DNA of 64,000 nucleotides from an uncultured Bacteroidaceae bacterium (GTDB taxonomy: Bacteria > Bacteroidota > Bacteroidia > Bacteroidales > Bacteroidaceae): assembly GCA_905236985.1 (NCBI GenBank), contig CAJORF010000123.1:1-64000 (forward strand), given 5' to 3'. The position numbers and the translations under genes were made by a program. The notes beneath the pieces are model-generated. The model was not told the DNA's origin. It was given only the letters and a program-made list of their open reading frames with translations, and made no database searches. Position 1 is the stretch's first letter, and the number at the start of each line of letters is the position of its first letter. Shown piece by piece: positions 50,987-60,887 of the stretch.

Positions 50987-52006
50987 ATGAAGATTGTCAC
51001 TTTAGGCGAGATTATGCTTCGCCTGTCGCCTGAGGGCAACGACCGTTTCATCCAGAGCGAGAGCTTCCGTATCATCCCTGGTGGCGGTGAGGCTAATGTC
51101 GCCGTCTCGCTGGCCAACTATGGTCACGATGCCTATTTTGTATCGAAACTTCCGAAGCACGAGATCGGTCAGATTGCCGTTAACGCCCTGCGTCGCTATG
51201 GCGTTGATACCCGTTTCATCGCTCGTGGCGGCGACCGCATCGGTCTTTATTATGCCGAGACAGGTGCTTCCATGCGTCCCTCGAAGGTCATCTACGACCG
51301 TGCACACAGTTCCATCGCTGAGGCAGACCCTCAGGACTTCGATTTCGATGCCATTATGGAAGGTGCCGACTGGTTCCATTGGAGCGGCATCACGCCCGCC
51401 ATCAGCGACAAGGCTGCTGAGCTGACCCGTTTAGCCTGCGAGGCTGCCAAGTGTCATGATGTCACCGTGAGTGTCGATCTCAACTTCCGCAAAAAATTGT
51501 GGACGAGCGAGAAAGCCATTTCTGTCATGCGCCCCTTGATGCAGTACGTCGATGTCTGTATTGGTAATGAGGAGGATGCTGAGTTGTGCCTTGGTTTCAA
51601 ACCCGACGCAGACGTTGAGGGTGGTAAGACTGATGCTGCCGGCTACGAAGGCATCTTCCGTCAGATGCGCGAGGAATTCGGCTTTAAGTATGTGGTTTCC
51701 ACGCTCCGCGAGAGTTTCTCCGCTACGCACAACGGTTGGAAAGCCCTTATCTTCGATGGCAAGGAGTTCTACCAAAGCAAACGATATGACATCAATCCTA
51801 TCATCGATCGCGTAGGCGGTGGCGACAGCTTCTCTGGCGGTCTCATCCACGGCTTGCTTACCAAGCCGACGCAAGGTGAAGCCCTCGAATTTGCCGTAGC
51901 TGCCAGTGCCCTCAAACACACCATCAATGGCGACTTTAATTTCGTTTCTATCGAGGAAGTGGAAGCTTTGGCAGGCGGTAATGCGAGCGGAAGAGTGCAA
52001 AGATAA
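50987..52006 (+). CDS. kdgK: 2-dehydro-3-deoxygluconokinase (PfkB family)
   Basis: Phosphorylates KDG to KDPG, which the following aldolase splits. The N-terminal PfkB pattern is LGEIMLRLSPEGNDRFIQSESFRIIPGGGEANVAVSLANYG. The C-terminal ATP/anion-hole motif is DRVGGGDSFSGGLIHGL, with catalytic Asp in GGGDSF. 339 aa, normal. It is separated from eda by 167 bases that hold a repeat element, and the two face the same way. Confidence 0.9.
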   Translation: MKIVTLGEIMLRLSPEGNDRFIQSESFRIIPGGGEANVAVSLANYGHDAYFVSKLPKHEIGQIAVNALRRYGVDTRFIARGGDRIGLYYAETGASMRPSKVIYDRAHSSIAEADPQDFDFDAIMEGADWFHWSGITPAISDKAAELTRLACEAAKCHDVTVSVDLNFRKKLWTSEKAISVMRPLMQYVDVCIGNEEDAELCLGFKPDADVEGGKTDAAGYEGIFRQMREEFGFKYVVSTLRESFSATHNGWKALIFDGKEFYQSKRYDINPIIDRVGGGDSFSGGLIHGLLTKPTQGEALEFAVAASALKHTINGDFNFVSIEEVEALAGGNASGRVQR

Positions 52007-52012
52007 CACTCT

Positions 52013-52163
52013 CTCCTCACTCCCGCTTATAGGGGGAGGGTGGTCACATTTCAAGAACAAATATTTTATTAATTTGTAATAGGTTTCCCCTAAACCTTAT
52101 GCCAACGACATTTTTATAATTGTCTTCGGTAACCACTCTTCCTCTGTAAGGGGGAGCGGGGAG
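52013..52163. mobile_element. MITE-like element with 35-base imperfect terminal inverted repeats
   Basis: Arms 52013-52047 and 52129-52163 match as inverted repeats at 27 of 35 positions, almost all differences being transitions. The 81-base core is AT-rich with no ORF. The arms share the TTATAGGGGGAGGGTGG core with repeats near 49.4-49.6 kb. No target-site duplication is obvious. It lies between kdgK and eda. Confidence 0.5.
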
Positions 52164-52173
52164 GGGGTCTGTT

Positions 52174-52842
52174 ATGGCTCAATTCGATAAACTGGCCGTG
52201 TTGGCCAAGATGAAGGAGGCACCAATGGTGCCCGTGTTCTATCACAAAGATGCCGAGGTTGCTAAGAAGGTCATCAAGGCTTGTTACGACGGAGGCGTGC
52301 GCGCCTTCGAGTTCACTAATCGTGGCGATTTCGCTCAGGAAGTGTTTGGCGAATGTGTGAAATTTGCCGCTAAGGAATGTCCGGAGATGGCGTTGGGCGT
52401 AGGCTCAGTCGTTGACCCCGCTACAGCTGCCCTTTACTTGCAGTTAGGAGCTTGCTTCGTTGTGGGGCCGCTCTTCAACCCTGAGATTGCTCCCATCTGC
52501 AACCGCCGTCTTGTACCCTACTGCCCGGGTTGTGGCAGTGTCAGCGAGATTGGCAAGGCACAGGAATTAGGTTGCGACCTCACAAAGCTCTTCCCCGGCG
52601 ATGTTTATGGTCCTAACATGGTCAAGGGTCTGATGGCTCCGATGCCTTGGTCGAAGATCATGGTCACGGGTGGTGTTTCGCCCGACGAGGAGAACCTGCG
52701 TGGCTGGTTCAAGGCTGGTGTATTCTGCGTGGGTATGGGCTCGAAGCTCTTCCCCAAGGACAAGGTCGCTGCCGAGGATTGGCAGTACGTCACCGACAAA
52801 TGTCGTGAGTGTCTCGATATCATCGCGAGATCCCGTGCTTGA
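52174..52842 (+). CDS. eda: KDPG/KHG aldolase
   Basis: Cleaves KDPG to pyruvate and glyceraldehyde-3-phosphate, the step after KdgK in hexuronate breakdown. TIM barrel of 222 aa. [32 protein letters not shown] includes the family's phosphate-side loops, followed by [32 protein letters not shown], where the Lys in LTKLFPGD is the Schiff-base residue. Spacing to the next gene is only four bases, so the protease and HD genes may be expressed with it. Confidence 0.9.
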   Translation: MAQFDKLAVLAKMKEAPMVPVFYHKDAEVAKKVIKACYDGGVRAFEFTNRGDFAQEVFGECVKFAAKECPEMALGVGSVVDPATAALYLQLGACFVVGPLFNPEIAPICNRRLVPYCPGCGSVSEIGKAQELGCDLTKLFPGDVYGPNMVKGLMAPMPWSKIMVTGGVSPDEENLRGWFKAGVFCVGMGSKLFPKDKVAAEDWQYVTDKCRECLDIIARSRA

Positions 52843-52846
52843 CCTC

Positions 52847-54640
52847 ATGCGTCGCTTGTTTGTCCTGCTGATAGGATTACTCGCCGTCGTGCCGCTATCA
52901 GCTCAGTATGAGCTCAGCGTCGAAGGTGAGTTTTTGGCGCACGGCGTGAATCAGACGAGTGAGATGCCGCCTGCCCTACACGAATTGTTGGGCGGGCGAC
53001 AGCTCGTTGTCATTCCCACCTCTCGTTCTTCGAGAAGCTCTCTGCCACGTCTCTCACGCCATCTGCGACAGCGTCAGGCAACCCGTACCGCAGCACCCAT
53101 TACTCCCGTTGCACCGCTCTTGAAGTCTATCCGCGATCAGGAGGAACCCTACAACCTCCTGTGTCCCCGCTGGACCTACGAGGACGGCACGGTGAGCGAT
53201 GCGCGTTGTCTCTCTGGATGCGTAGCCACAAGCATCGAGCAGATTATGGCCTACTACCGTTACCCTGAGGTTCTTCTTGACACGCTGCACGGCTGGCAGA
53301 CAGACAACTACGCGATCACAGATCTCCTGCCTGGTACACGCTTCGACTGGGACAACTATCTCCAGGACTATCGCAACCCATGGACTCCCACACAGGGGCA
53401 AGCCATCGCCTTGGTCTCGCTAGCCTGCGGTATGGCCGTTCACATGCATTACGGCCTCTACTCCTCAGGAGCTAACACCTACCGTGCTGTTGGGCCGCTC
53501 AAGCGCGCCTTTGGCTATGGCATGGTTCGCTATTTGGAACGTATCTTTTATTCCCCTGACCAATGGCATTCCATCATTCAGCATGAACTGAAGTGCAGTC
53601 GCCCTTTGGCCTACACTGGGCATAATATGGAGCTGAACGGTCACGCCTTTAATATCGATGGCATTGATGCGCAAGGTTTTTACCATGTCAACTGGGGGTA
53701 CAATGGGGCTTACGATGGTTGGTATGACCTCGACTGGCTCAATCCCTGGGAGACCGTTGACCGCGATCCGCAGGGCATTGCCGAGGGAATGTTCTGCAAC
53801 CAGTCACTCCTCCTGATGCACCCCTCTGCCGAAGCTCAGCCACTTGAACCAGACACTTTGGATATCACCGACTTGGGTGTTGAGCTCATGGATGTCACCT
53901 TCCTTCGTGCTCCTGATATGCAGGGTTTCGTACCAGCCGACTTCCATTTTCGCAACACTGGCAAAGCTACCGTCACTTACACCTATGAGGTGATGACCAA
54001 TCTCCCCACTGACACCGCTCGCTTCGAACAGGCAGACTATGTAGGACTTTCGGGTATCACGCTATCTCCGGGTGAGGAACGCACTCAGCGCGTTTATCTT
54101 CATTTCAATATGGAAGGACAACGACTGTTAGGAATCTCCCACGACGACGAGACCATTCCCTTCACGATGCCCGTGACCATCACCCAAGGCACGGTACCGA
54201 AGTTGGAGTGGGGGAGTGCTGAGATCGATGTGACACCGTCATCCGATAACACCTATTCTGCCACCTTCACCGTGCCTGTTACCAACAAGGCCGCAAGTGG
54301 TATTGCAGGATCGCTCGTCACCCTCAGTCTCTATACCGATGACAACGACGAAGAGCAAATGCGCCACTGGTGGGTGCTCTCCCTGCCAAGTGGGGAAACA
54401 GAGCAAAAGAGTGTTACGTTTAATCACCTGCGCCCAGATACCTATTATCATTTCACGCTACGTTGCCCTTGGACGATTCAGGCATCAGCAGACTTCTGGA
54501 CATCGATACCTGAGAGCGTTGAGGGGCTGCAAGCCAACACCCAAGCCCCCCAACCTGCCTACGATCTCTTAGGTCGTCCCGCACTCCCTTCGTCACGTGG
54601 ATGGATCATTACACAAGGACACAAATGGATCAGACGATAA
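52847..54640 (+). CDS. C10-family cysteine peptidase with T9SS-like C-terminal tail
   Basis: Secreted streptopain-like protease of 597 aa. Signal peptide MRRLFVLLIGLLAVVPLSA. A propeptide precedes the catalytic domain (about 100-325). Cys is in LSGCVATSIEQIMAYYRYP and His in LNGHAFNIDGIDAQGFYHVNWGYNG, both matching the C10 active-site pattern. Beta-rich C-terminal modules include Ig/fibronectin-like repeats (about 340-560). The end, YDLLGRPALPSSRGWIITQGHKW, resembles a T9SS sorting domain. Start chosen at ATG 52847, four bases after eda. The ORF track's 52670 start is inside eda in another frame. Confidence 0.88.
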   Translation: MRRLFVLLIGLLAVVPLSAQYELSVEGEFLAHGVNQTSEMPPALHELLGGRQLVVIPTSRSSRSSLPRLSRHLRQRQATRTAAPITPVAPLLKSIRDQEEPYNLLCPRWTYEDGTVSDARCLSGCVATSIEQIMAYYRYPEVLLDTLHGWQTDNYAITDLLPGTRFDWDNYLQDYRNPWTPTQGQAIALVSLACGMAVHMHYGLYSSGANTYRAVGPLKRAFGYGMVRYLERIFYSPDQWHSIIQHELKCSRPLAYTGHNMELNGHAFNIDGIDAQGFYHVNWGYNGAYDGWYDLDWLNPWETVDRDPQGIAEGMFCNQSLLLMHPSAEAQPLEPDTLDITDLGVELMDVTFLRAPDMQGFVPADFHFRNTGKATVTYTYEVMTNLPTDTARFEQADYVGLSGITLSPGEERTQRVYLHFNMEGQRLLGISHDDETIPFTMPVTITQGTVPKLEWGSAEIDVTPSSDNTYSATFTVPVTNKAASGIAGSLVTLSLYTDDNDEEQMRHWWVLSLPSGETEQKSVTFNHLRPDTYYHFTLRCPWTIQASADFWTSIPESVEGLQANTQAPQPAYDLLGRPALPSSRGWIITQGHKWIRR

Positions 54641-55188
54641 AAACAATATCCCTTTGGCAACCGCTCTATGACAAATACTACTCTGACAACGATGCCCTGC
54701 GCCATATTCTCACTGTCCACAGTCGCAGTGTGGCCGATATGGCTTTGTCAGTGGCACATCGCCACCCCGAGTTGCTGCTCGATGAGGTTTTTCTTGAAGA
54801 AGCAGCTATGCTGCATGACATCGGCGTCTTTCTGACCGATGCACCGGGCATCCAATGTTTTGGTCATGAGCCTTACATCCGTCATGGTCTGCTCGGTGGT
54901 GAGCTCTTGCGTCGCGAGGGGCTGTCTCGTCATGCCCGCGTGGCGGAGCGTCACACCGGCACGGGGCTTACCGCCACCGCCATCGAAGTTCAGCACCTCC
55001 CGCTGCCGTCCATCGACCTCGTTCCTGAGACGCTCGAGGAGCAAGTCATCTGCTATGCCGACAAATTTTTCTCCAAAACCCACCTCGAACGAGTGCGCAC
55101 TCCGGAGCAGGTTTTGCAGAGTCTTCGCAAATTCGGAGATGACAGTGTAAGTCGCATGGAAGCTTGGTTGGCGCGTTTTTATTCCTAA
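54625..55188 (+). CDS. HD-domain phosphohydrolase
   Basis: 187 aa, with the HD metal motif AAMLHDIGVF near residue 60 and further His residues in FGHEPYIRHGLLGGELL and VAERHTGTGL. These suit a metal-dependent phosphohydrolase of the small-nucleotide or RNA kind, with the substrate unknown. ATG 54625 is used, overlapping the protease gene by 16 bases. The alternative ATG 54601 would increase the overlap to 40. It is the last gene of the kdgK-eda-protease run. Confidence 0.82.
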   Translation: MDQTIKTISLWQPLYDKYYSDNDALRHILTVHSRSVADMALSVAHRHPELLLDEVFLEEAAMLHDIGVFLTDAPGIQCFGHEPYIRHGLLGGELLRREGLSRHARVAERHTGTGLTATAIEVQHLPLPSIDLVPETLEEQVICYADKFFSKTHLERVRTPEQVLQSLRKFGDDSVSRMEAWLARFYS

Positions 55189-55246
55189 TTCTGTGCAAAA
55201 GGCGCAAATAACCCTTAATTTTTTTGTTTATGCGCGCGAGTTGCAG

Positions 55247-55254
55247 TACTTTTG
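55247..55254 (+). promoter_or_regulatory. Promoter of lptD
   Basis: TTTG (55223-55226), 20-base spacer, TACTTTTG, 39 bases before GTG 55294. A tiny ATG reading frame of five codons (55275) lies in the leader. Confidence 0.7.
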
Positions 55255-55293
55255 CACCCGATTTGGCGTTGCTTATGCCGCCAATCTCTTGAA

Positions 55294-58200
55294 GTGAACC
55301 GACGTTTAACCCTTAGATGGCTCATCGCCAGCCTCATTTCTGTCTTCGTTGCCGCTTGCTCCACGTCAGCACTGCGCAACGAGAATTCTTCTGTTGCCTC
55401 CAAGGATGCCAGAGTACCCTTGGATACGCAGCAGGTGGCGGCTCTCGTTGACACCGTTCGGTCTTCCGTGGCGGCCATCGATTCGGTTCAGCTCACGCAG
55501 ATTACTGATGCTATCCCTTCCCTCGCTGACTCGATGTCCTCGCCCCTCGATACATTGGTGGCGCAGGTGCCGGTCATCGTTGACAGTCTCGCTCCTGAAG
55601 CCTTACAGGCACTCTCCTCCGTGCGCGATTCCTCTGCACGCCTGTCCCTTGACTCTTTGGCGGAGCAGATGCAGAACGATTCCACGCGCTTCATCATCGT
55701 ACATGGCGACACCGTCTATCTCGGTCGTTCGGGTCACACGGGTGTTGATACCTTAAAGATTGACTCCACCAAGCAGAGCAAGAACGCTCTCGAAGCGCCC
55801 GTTGATTTCAAGGCCAAGGACTCTGTCACTTTCGACTATCTCCTTAACCGTGTGAACTTCTACGGTAACGCTGAGATCAAGTACCAGAATCTTGAACTCT
55901 CCTCCAATCTCATCACGATGAGCGTTGACAGCAGCATCGTCCATGCCCTTGGCACGCGCGACTCGATGGGTAATATGGTTTCACCCCCGACTTTCAAGCA
56001 GGGGCAGGATACCTATGAGCCCGATGAGATAGCTTATAATTTTAAGACACGCAAGGCATTCATCCATAATGTCTTCACCGAGCAGGGCGATGGCTACATG
56101 ACCTCCAACGAGAGCAAGCGCGACTCCTCGGGTACAATGTATGTGGCTCATGCCAAATACACCACCTGCGATGCCAAGCATCCTCATTTCTACCTCGCCC
56201 TGACCCGTGCCAAGGTGCGTCCCGGCAAGGATATCGTGTTTGGACCTGCTTATCTCGTCGTTGAGGATGTGCCGGTGCCTTTGGCACTGCCCTACGGTTT
56301 CTTCCCCTTCTCCACTAGCTATTCCAGTGGTATCATCATGCCGACTTACGGAGATGAGACCACTCGCGGTTTCTATCTTCGCGACGGCGGTTACTATCTT
56401 GCCATCAGCGACCGCGTGGATCTGAAACTGTTAGGTGAGATCTACACCAAGGGCTCCTGGGGAGTCTCGGCGCAGAGCAACTACAAGAAACGTTATCGTT
56501 TCGGAGGATCGGTCAACTTCTCTTTCCAGAACACCGTCGAGGGCGAACGCAATATGCCGGACTACAGCGTGCAGAGAAGCTTCAAACTGCAATGGAGCCA
56601 TCGTCAAGACGCCAAGGCAAACCCGGCACAAAGCTTCTCTGCCAGTGTCAACTTCACCACGTCCAGCTACGAGCAGAACAACCTCACCTCACGCTACAAC
56701 CCGCAGGCTCGCAGCCAAAGCACCCGTACATCGTCCATTTCCTATAGCCGTACCTTTGCAGACATCGGTCTGACCTTAGCTGCCACGATGAACCTCTCGC
56801 AGAACGTCCGCGATTCCAGCATATCCTTGACTTTGCCTTCGCTGAACATCTCTCTTGCCCGCTTTAACCCCTTCAAACGCAAGAAGATGGCTGGGGCAGA
56901 GCGGTGGTATGAGAAGATAGCCATGAGCTACACCGGTACAATCTCCAATAGCATCACTTCCAAGGAAGACAAGATTCTACACTCCAACTTCCTCAAGGAC
57001 TGGAAGAATGGAATGCGTCATCAGATTCCTATCAGCGCCTCCTTCAGTATCCTCAATTACATCAACGTCACACCCTCGTTCAATTTCAACGACCGTATGT
57101 ATTTCTACAAGGTCAATCGTTCATGGAACGAGCAGACGCAAAAAGAGAAAGCGGATACGACCTTCGGTTTTTATAATGTGTATGACTATAACCTGAGCGT
57201 ATCGGCATCCACAAAGCTCTATGGTACGTATCGCCCGCTCATCGGCAAACACAAGGTCATTGCCATACGCCACGTCCTCACCCCCTCCGTCAGTTTCTCT
57301 TACGCTCCTGACTTTGGTGCAGCACGTTATGGCTACCACGAGACCTACGTCAAGACCGACAAGGATGGCAACGTCTCTACCGTTTCATACTCTCCCTATC
57401 AGGGCGCGCTCTATGGTGTGCCGGGTAAGGGCATGACTGGAAGTGTCAACATCGATATTGGCAACAATCTGGAGATGAAGCTTCGCACGGCCAACGACTC
57501 GATCAAGAAGGTCAGCCTTATCGATGAGCTCGGTGCTTCCATGTCCTACAATATGGCCGCTAAGGAGAAGCCACTCAGTGACTTGAATATGCGGATACGT
57601 CTCAAGCTCACCAAAAGCTACACTTTCTCTCTCAACGCGCAGTTCGCCACCTACGCCTATGAGTTCAATGAGAACGGCGGTGTCTATGTCGGCAATCGCA
57701 CGGAGTACAGCTATGGTCGTTTCGGACGTTTCCAGGGCATGAGTCAGAACTTCTCCTACACGCTCAATAACCAGACCTTCAAGAAACTTTGGGATAAGCT
57801 GACGGGCAAGGACAAGGAGAAAGCGGAGGAATTGAAAAATGATGATGACGAGGAGGAGGATGAAGAAGACAAGAACATCAACGAGACGAACATGGATCCT
57901 GAGCTCACCAAGGGACAGCGCGGCGCACGCAAGCATGGTGAGGGCGCGCTCGACGAGGATGGCTACACCAAATTCCAGCTTCCGTGGTCCATCAGTTTTT
58001 CCTACGGTGTCTCGTTGCGTGAGAACACTTCCGCTGAGATCAACCCCAAGCGTATGCGCTATCCATATATGCTCACCCATACGCTCAACTTCTCCGGCAA
58101 CCTGCAAATTGCTACGGGATGGAACATCTCATGGTCATCTGGCTGGGACTTCAATATGCACAAGCTTTCCATGACCACCGCTTCACTCTCGCGCGACCTC

Positions 58201-58344
58201 CATTGCTTCAGTATGTCATGCAGCATGGTTATTGCACCTTATACTTCATACAACTTCACCTTCCAGGCCAATGCCTCCACCCTTGCCGATGCGCTGCGTT
58301 GGAAGAAAAGCAGTGGCTACACCAACTCCATCGAATGGTACTAA
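55294..58344 (+). CDS. lptD: LptD-like outer membrane LPS assembly protein
   Basis: Inserts LPS into the outer leaflet. The periplasmic OstA-like jellyroll is near residues 175-300 (FDYLLNRVNFYGNAEIKYQNLELSS), with the LPTD segment VPVPLALPYGFFPF. The C-terminal two thirds are a large beta-barrel (SGIIMPTYGDETTRGFYLRDGGYYLA). Start GTG 55294 is inferred from the -7 box at 55247-55254. The N-terminus VNRRLTLRWLIASLISVFVAAC carries a possible lipobox (VAAC), unusual for LptD. An acidic Asp/Glu run (DDDEEEDEEDK) interrupts a loop near 845. About 1016 aa. Confidence 0.88.
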   Translation: MNRRLTLRWLIASLISVFVAACSTSALRNENSSVASKDARVPLDTQQVAALVDTVRSSVAAIDSVQLTQITDAIPSLADSMSSPLDTLVAQVPVIVDSLAPEALQALSSVRDSSARLSLDSLAEQMQNDSTRFIIVHGDTVYLGRSGHTGVDTLKIDSTKQSKNALEAPVDFKAKDSVTFDYLLNRVNFYGNAEIKYQNLELSSNLITMSVDSSIVHALGTRDSMGNMVSPPTFKQGQDTYEPDEIAYNFKTRKAFIHNVFTEQGDGYMTSNESKRDSSGTMYVAHAKYTTCDAKHPHFYLALTRAKVRPGKDIVFGPAYLVVEDVPVPLALPYGFFPFSTSYSSGIIMPTYGDETTRGFYLRDGGYYLAISDRVDLKLLGEIYTKGSWGVSAQSNYKKRYRFGGSVNFSFQNTVEGERNMPDYSVQRSFKLQWSHRQDAKANPAQSFSASVNFTTSSYEQNNLTSRYNPQARSQSTRTSSISYSRTFADIGLTLAATMNLSQNVRDSSISLTLPSLNISLARFNPFKRKKMAGAERWYEKIAMSYTGTISNSITSKEDKILHSNFLKDWKNGMRHQIPISASFSILNYINVTPSFNFNDRMYFYKVNRSWNEQTQKEKADTTFGFYNVYDYNLSVSASTKLYGTYRPLIGKHKVIAIRHVLTPSVSFSYAPDFGAARYGYHETYVKTDKDGNVSTVSYSPYQGALYGVPGKGMTGSVNIDIGNNLEMKLRTANDSIKKVSLIDELGASMSYNMAAKEKPLSDLNMRIRLKLTKSYTFSLNAQFATYAYEFNENGGVYVGNRTEYSYGRFGRFQGMSQNFSYTLNNQTFKKLWDKLTGKDKEKAEELKNDDDEEEDEEDKNINETNMDPELTKGQRGARKHGEGALDEDGYTKFQLPWSISFSYGVSLRENTSAEINPKRMRYPYMLTHTLNFSGNLQIATGWNISWSSGWDFNMHKLSMTTASLSRDLHCFSMSCSMVIAPYTSYNFTFQANASTLADALRWKKSSGYTNSIEWY

Positions 58345-58359
58345 TTCAATAATATAGAA

Positions 58360-59145
58360 ATGAAAAAAACTATTCGTCACTTTCATGTCCTGACAGCCAC
58401 CGTCCTCACGGCGGCACTGTCATTTGCTTTCGTCAGCTGCGACCACGATACGGGTATCCATCTCACGCAGTTCCTCTATCCCACCTCCTCGGACAATCCC
58501 TACTATTACGGTTATATGCCGGTCTATGCTGATCAGCCCATTGATTCCATTTTCTTCGCCACCACCGAACAGTGGCATCTGCGCTTGGAGTATTTCGGTG
58601 ACAAAAGCAGTTCTGATTGGCTCAAGGTCGATGATGAGCTGATGGCACCTACCTTCAAGATGTTGGATAATTCCATCTATTATATGGGTGGTCCCGTCTT
58701 TTTCGTTCCCAACACGACAGGCAGCAAACGCTATGTCCGCATCACCGTTGATGCCGGTAAGTATGTTTGCAGCGGCGGCTTCATACAGCTGCCTTATCTC
58801 AGCATCAGCCGGCCCCACCGCTTTGTCCTGACTACGACGACGCTCACCTCGTTGGAGTCGCGCGATAGTCTCTCCACGCTCTACGCCCAGTCTGGCACGG
58901 AACTGGACAGCATCTGCTTCAACGTTCATGCCGACTGGAAGCTCAATGCGAAGCAGGGCACATGGCTCCAACCGCAGGTCACTGAGGGACACGCTGGACA
59001 GCAGGTGGTGCGCCTCACCTTCCAGCCCAATCCCTTTACCACCGGCCGTACCGACACCCTCTTCCTCTCCACTATGGGTGTGGGCAGCACTACGGGTAAG
59101 GCTATCGTAGATACGATTACCGTCACCCAGTATGGGATGAAATAG
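58360..59145 (+). CDS. Lipoprotein with BACON-like domains
   Basis: 261 aa with a lipoprotein signal peptide (VLTAALSFAFVSCD). Two beta-sandwich repeats follow, roughly 40-140 and 155-260. The second closes with TGKAIVDTITVTQYG, and its FNVHADWKLNAKQGTWLQPQVTEG segment is the pattern of BACON domains (Bacteroidetes-associated carbohydrate-often N-terminal). Role unknown, probably surface or periplasmic. It starts 15 bases after lptD and ends three bases before the PPTase gene. Confidence 0.78.
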   Translation: MKKTIRHFHVLTATVLTAALSFAFVSCDHDTGIHLTQFLYPTSSDNPYYYGYMPVYADQPIDSIFFATTEQWHLRLEYFGDKSSSDWLKVDDELMAPTFKMLDNSIYYMGGPVFFVPNTTGSKRYVRITVDAGKYVCSGGFIQLPYLSISRPHRFVLTTTTLTSLESRDSLSTLYAQSGTELDSICFNVHADWKLNAKQGTWLQPQVTEGHAGQQVVRLTFQPNPFTTGRTDTLFLSTMGVGSTTGKAIVDTITVTQYGMK

Positions 59146-59148
59146 CGT

Positions 59149-59721
59149 ATGCTGTATCTGAACGAACATCTTCAGGACTTCGACCTCGATGACGCGCTCT
59201 CACAGTTGTCCGAGCAGCGTCGCGAGCAGGCAATGAGATTCAAATATGAGATGGGCCGCCGCACCTGTGCTGCGGCCTATCTACTTCTATGTCAGGGTTT
59301 GGAGAAGGAGTATGGCATTACCGAGAAACCCATATTCGACTACGGCGAACATGGCAAGCCTTTCATCGTGGGACATCCCGACATTCATTTCAACCTCAGC
59401 CATTGCCGCGAAGCTGCCGTATGCTACGTTAGCGATCGTCCCGTGGGGATCGATGTGGAGTCGCCCCGCAATTTCAGCGATTCGCTTCTGGCTTACACTA
59501 TGAATGCACATGAGCAGGACATTGTGCGTCAATCGGACAATCCCGCCTTGGCGTTCATCCGTCTGTGGACGATGAAGGAGGCGTTACTGAAACTGACGGG
59601 CGAAGGCATCAACGACCATATCCGCGATGTCCTCGACCGCACGGATGTGAATATCCAGACATTTGTAAACGCAGACAAACGCTACGTCTATAGCGTTTGT
59701 CAGTTCAAGTCAGTCCTCTAA
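59149..59721 (+). CDS. 4'-phosphopantetheinyl transferase (Sfp type)
   Basis: Attaches the CoA-derived arm to acyl or peptidyl carrier proteins. 190 aa. [10 protein letters not shown] holds the Mg2+-binding Asp/Glu, and [15 protein letters not shown] is the WxxKEA..K signature. [14 protein letters not shown] lies just before. It is compact compared with Sfp (about 225). The target carrier protein is not in the window. Its 3' end overlaps obgE by 12 bases, tail to tail. Confidence 0.9.
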   Translation: MLYLNEHLQDFDLDDALSQLSEQRREQAMRFKYEMGRRTCAAAYLLLCQGLEKEYGITEKPIFDYGEHGKPFIVGHPDIHFNLSHCREAAVCYVSDRPVGIDVESPRNFSDSLLAYTMNAHEQDIVRQSDNPALAFIRLWTMKEALLKLTGEGINDHIRDVLDRTDVNIQTFVNADKRYVYSVCQFKSVL

Positions 59722-60849
59722 GTCATCCACATCCTCAATATCGTCATCATCGATGATGATAATATCTTCGTCCTCTCCTTCGCTGGCCAGTTCTTCCTGA
59801 AGGAAGGAGAGGTCTTTGTCGCGATGGACGATGGCGGAGCTGTGCTGCAACTGACGGTCGGCGGTGTCGAGCTGCTGCCAGAGTAGGTCTTTGAGCTGAG
59901 TAATGTGGTAGCCCGTGACAGCAGAGATGAACAGGTGGGGCAGGTCGTCAGGCAGGTCACCACTGAGCATCTCCATGAGCTCGTCATCGAGAAGGTCGGC
60001 TTTCGTGATGGCCAGCACGCGCTGTTTGTCCAACAATTCGGGGTTGTAGGTGGTGAGCTCGTTGAGCAGCACTTCATAGTCGTGGCGGATATCATCGGTA
60101 TCTCCAGGTATCATGAAGAGCAACAGGGCGTTGCGCTCGATGTGGCGTAGGAAACGGAGTCCGAGACCCTTGCCCTCACTGGCTCCCTCGATGATGCCGG
60201 GGATGTCTGCGATGACGAACGAACGGTTGTCGCGATAGCTGACCACGCCCACGGAGGGTTCCAGCGTCGTGAAGGGATAGCCTGCAATCTTCGGCTTGGC
60301 GGAGCTCACGGCATTCACCAGTGTGCTCTTGCCCGCATTGGGGAAGCCAACGAGACCCACATCCGCCAACATCTTCAGTTCCATGATGACGGTCATCTGT
60401 TGCATCGGTTCGCCAGGCTGTGCGTAGCGTGGAGCCTGATTGGTCGCTGTGGCAAAGTGTTTGTTGCCCAACCCGCCGCGTCCACCTTTCAGGAGCATGA
60501 CTATCTGGCCATCCTCGGTGACATCGCAGACGAAACGTCCCGTTTCGGCATCATAGACAACCGTTCCGCACGGTACATCGATGTAGCGGTCTTCGCCGTC
60601 GGCACCATGCGAGCCGTTCTTGCTGCCATTGCCGCCGTGACCTGCATAGATATGACGATCGAAGCGCAGGTGCAGCAGCGTCCAATAGTTGCGGTTGCCA
60701 CGCAGATACACGTGGCCTCCGCGTCCGCCGTCGCCTCCGTCGGGGCCGCCGTTGGGTACATATTTGGCGCGATGCATGTGCATCGATCCGCGTCCGCCCT
60801 TACCTGATCGGCAGACAATCTTCACATAATCTATAAAATTGGTTTCCAC
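59710..60849 (-). CDS. obgE: GTPase ObgE/CgtA
   Basis: Essential GTPase for 50S ribosome maturation and stringent response. The Gly-rich OBG domain occupies about 1-160 ([31 protein letters not shown]). The G domain has G1 [15 protein letters not shown]3 [16 protein letters not shown] and G4 TKAD. The C-terminal 60 residues are acidic and do not look like a full OCT domain ([13 protein letters not shown]). Start is GTG 60849. 379 aa. Confidence 0.95.
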   Translation of the reverse strand: METNFIDYVKIVCRSGKGGRGSMHMHRAKYVPNGGPDGGDGGRGGHVYLRGNRNYWTLLHLRFDRHIYAGHGGNGSKNGSHGADGEDRYIDVPCGTVVYDAETGRFVCDVTEDGQIVMLLKGGRGGLGNKHFATATNQAPRYAQPGEPMQQMTVIMELKMLADVGLVGFPNAGKSTLVNAVSSAKPKIAGYPFTTLEPSVGVVSYRDNRSFVIADIPGIIEGASEGKGLGLRFLRHIERNALLLFMIPGDTDDIRHDYEVLLNELTTYNPELLDKQRVLAITKADLLDDELMEMLSGDLPDDLPHLFISAVTGYHITQLKDLLWQQLDTADRQLQHSSAIVHRDKDLSFLQEELASEGEDEDIIIIDDDDIEDVDDLED

Positions 60850-60887
60850 AAATTGATGATCAGTTATACATTATCAATTTATACACC

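Noticed and set aside
57385-58107. 240-aa minus-strand ORF opposite lptD
   Set aside because: Antisense shadow of the barrel region, with no motif or promoter.
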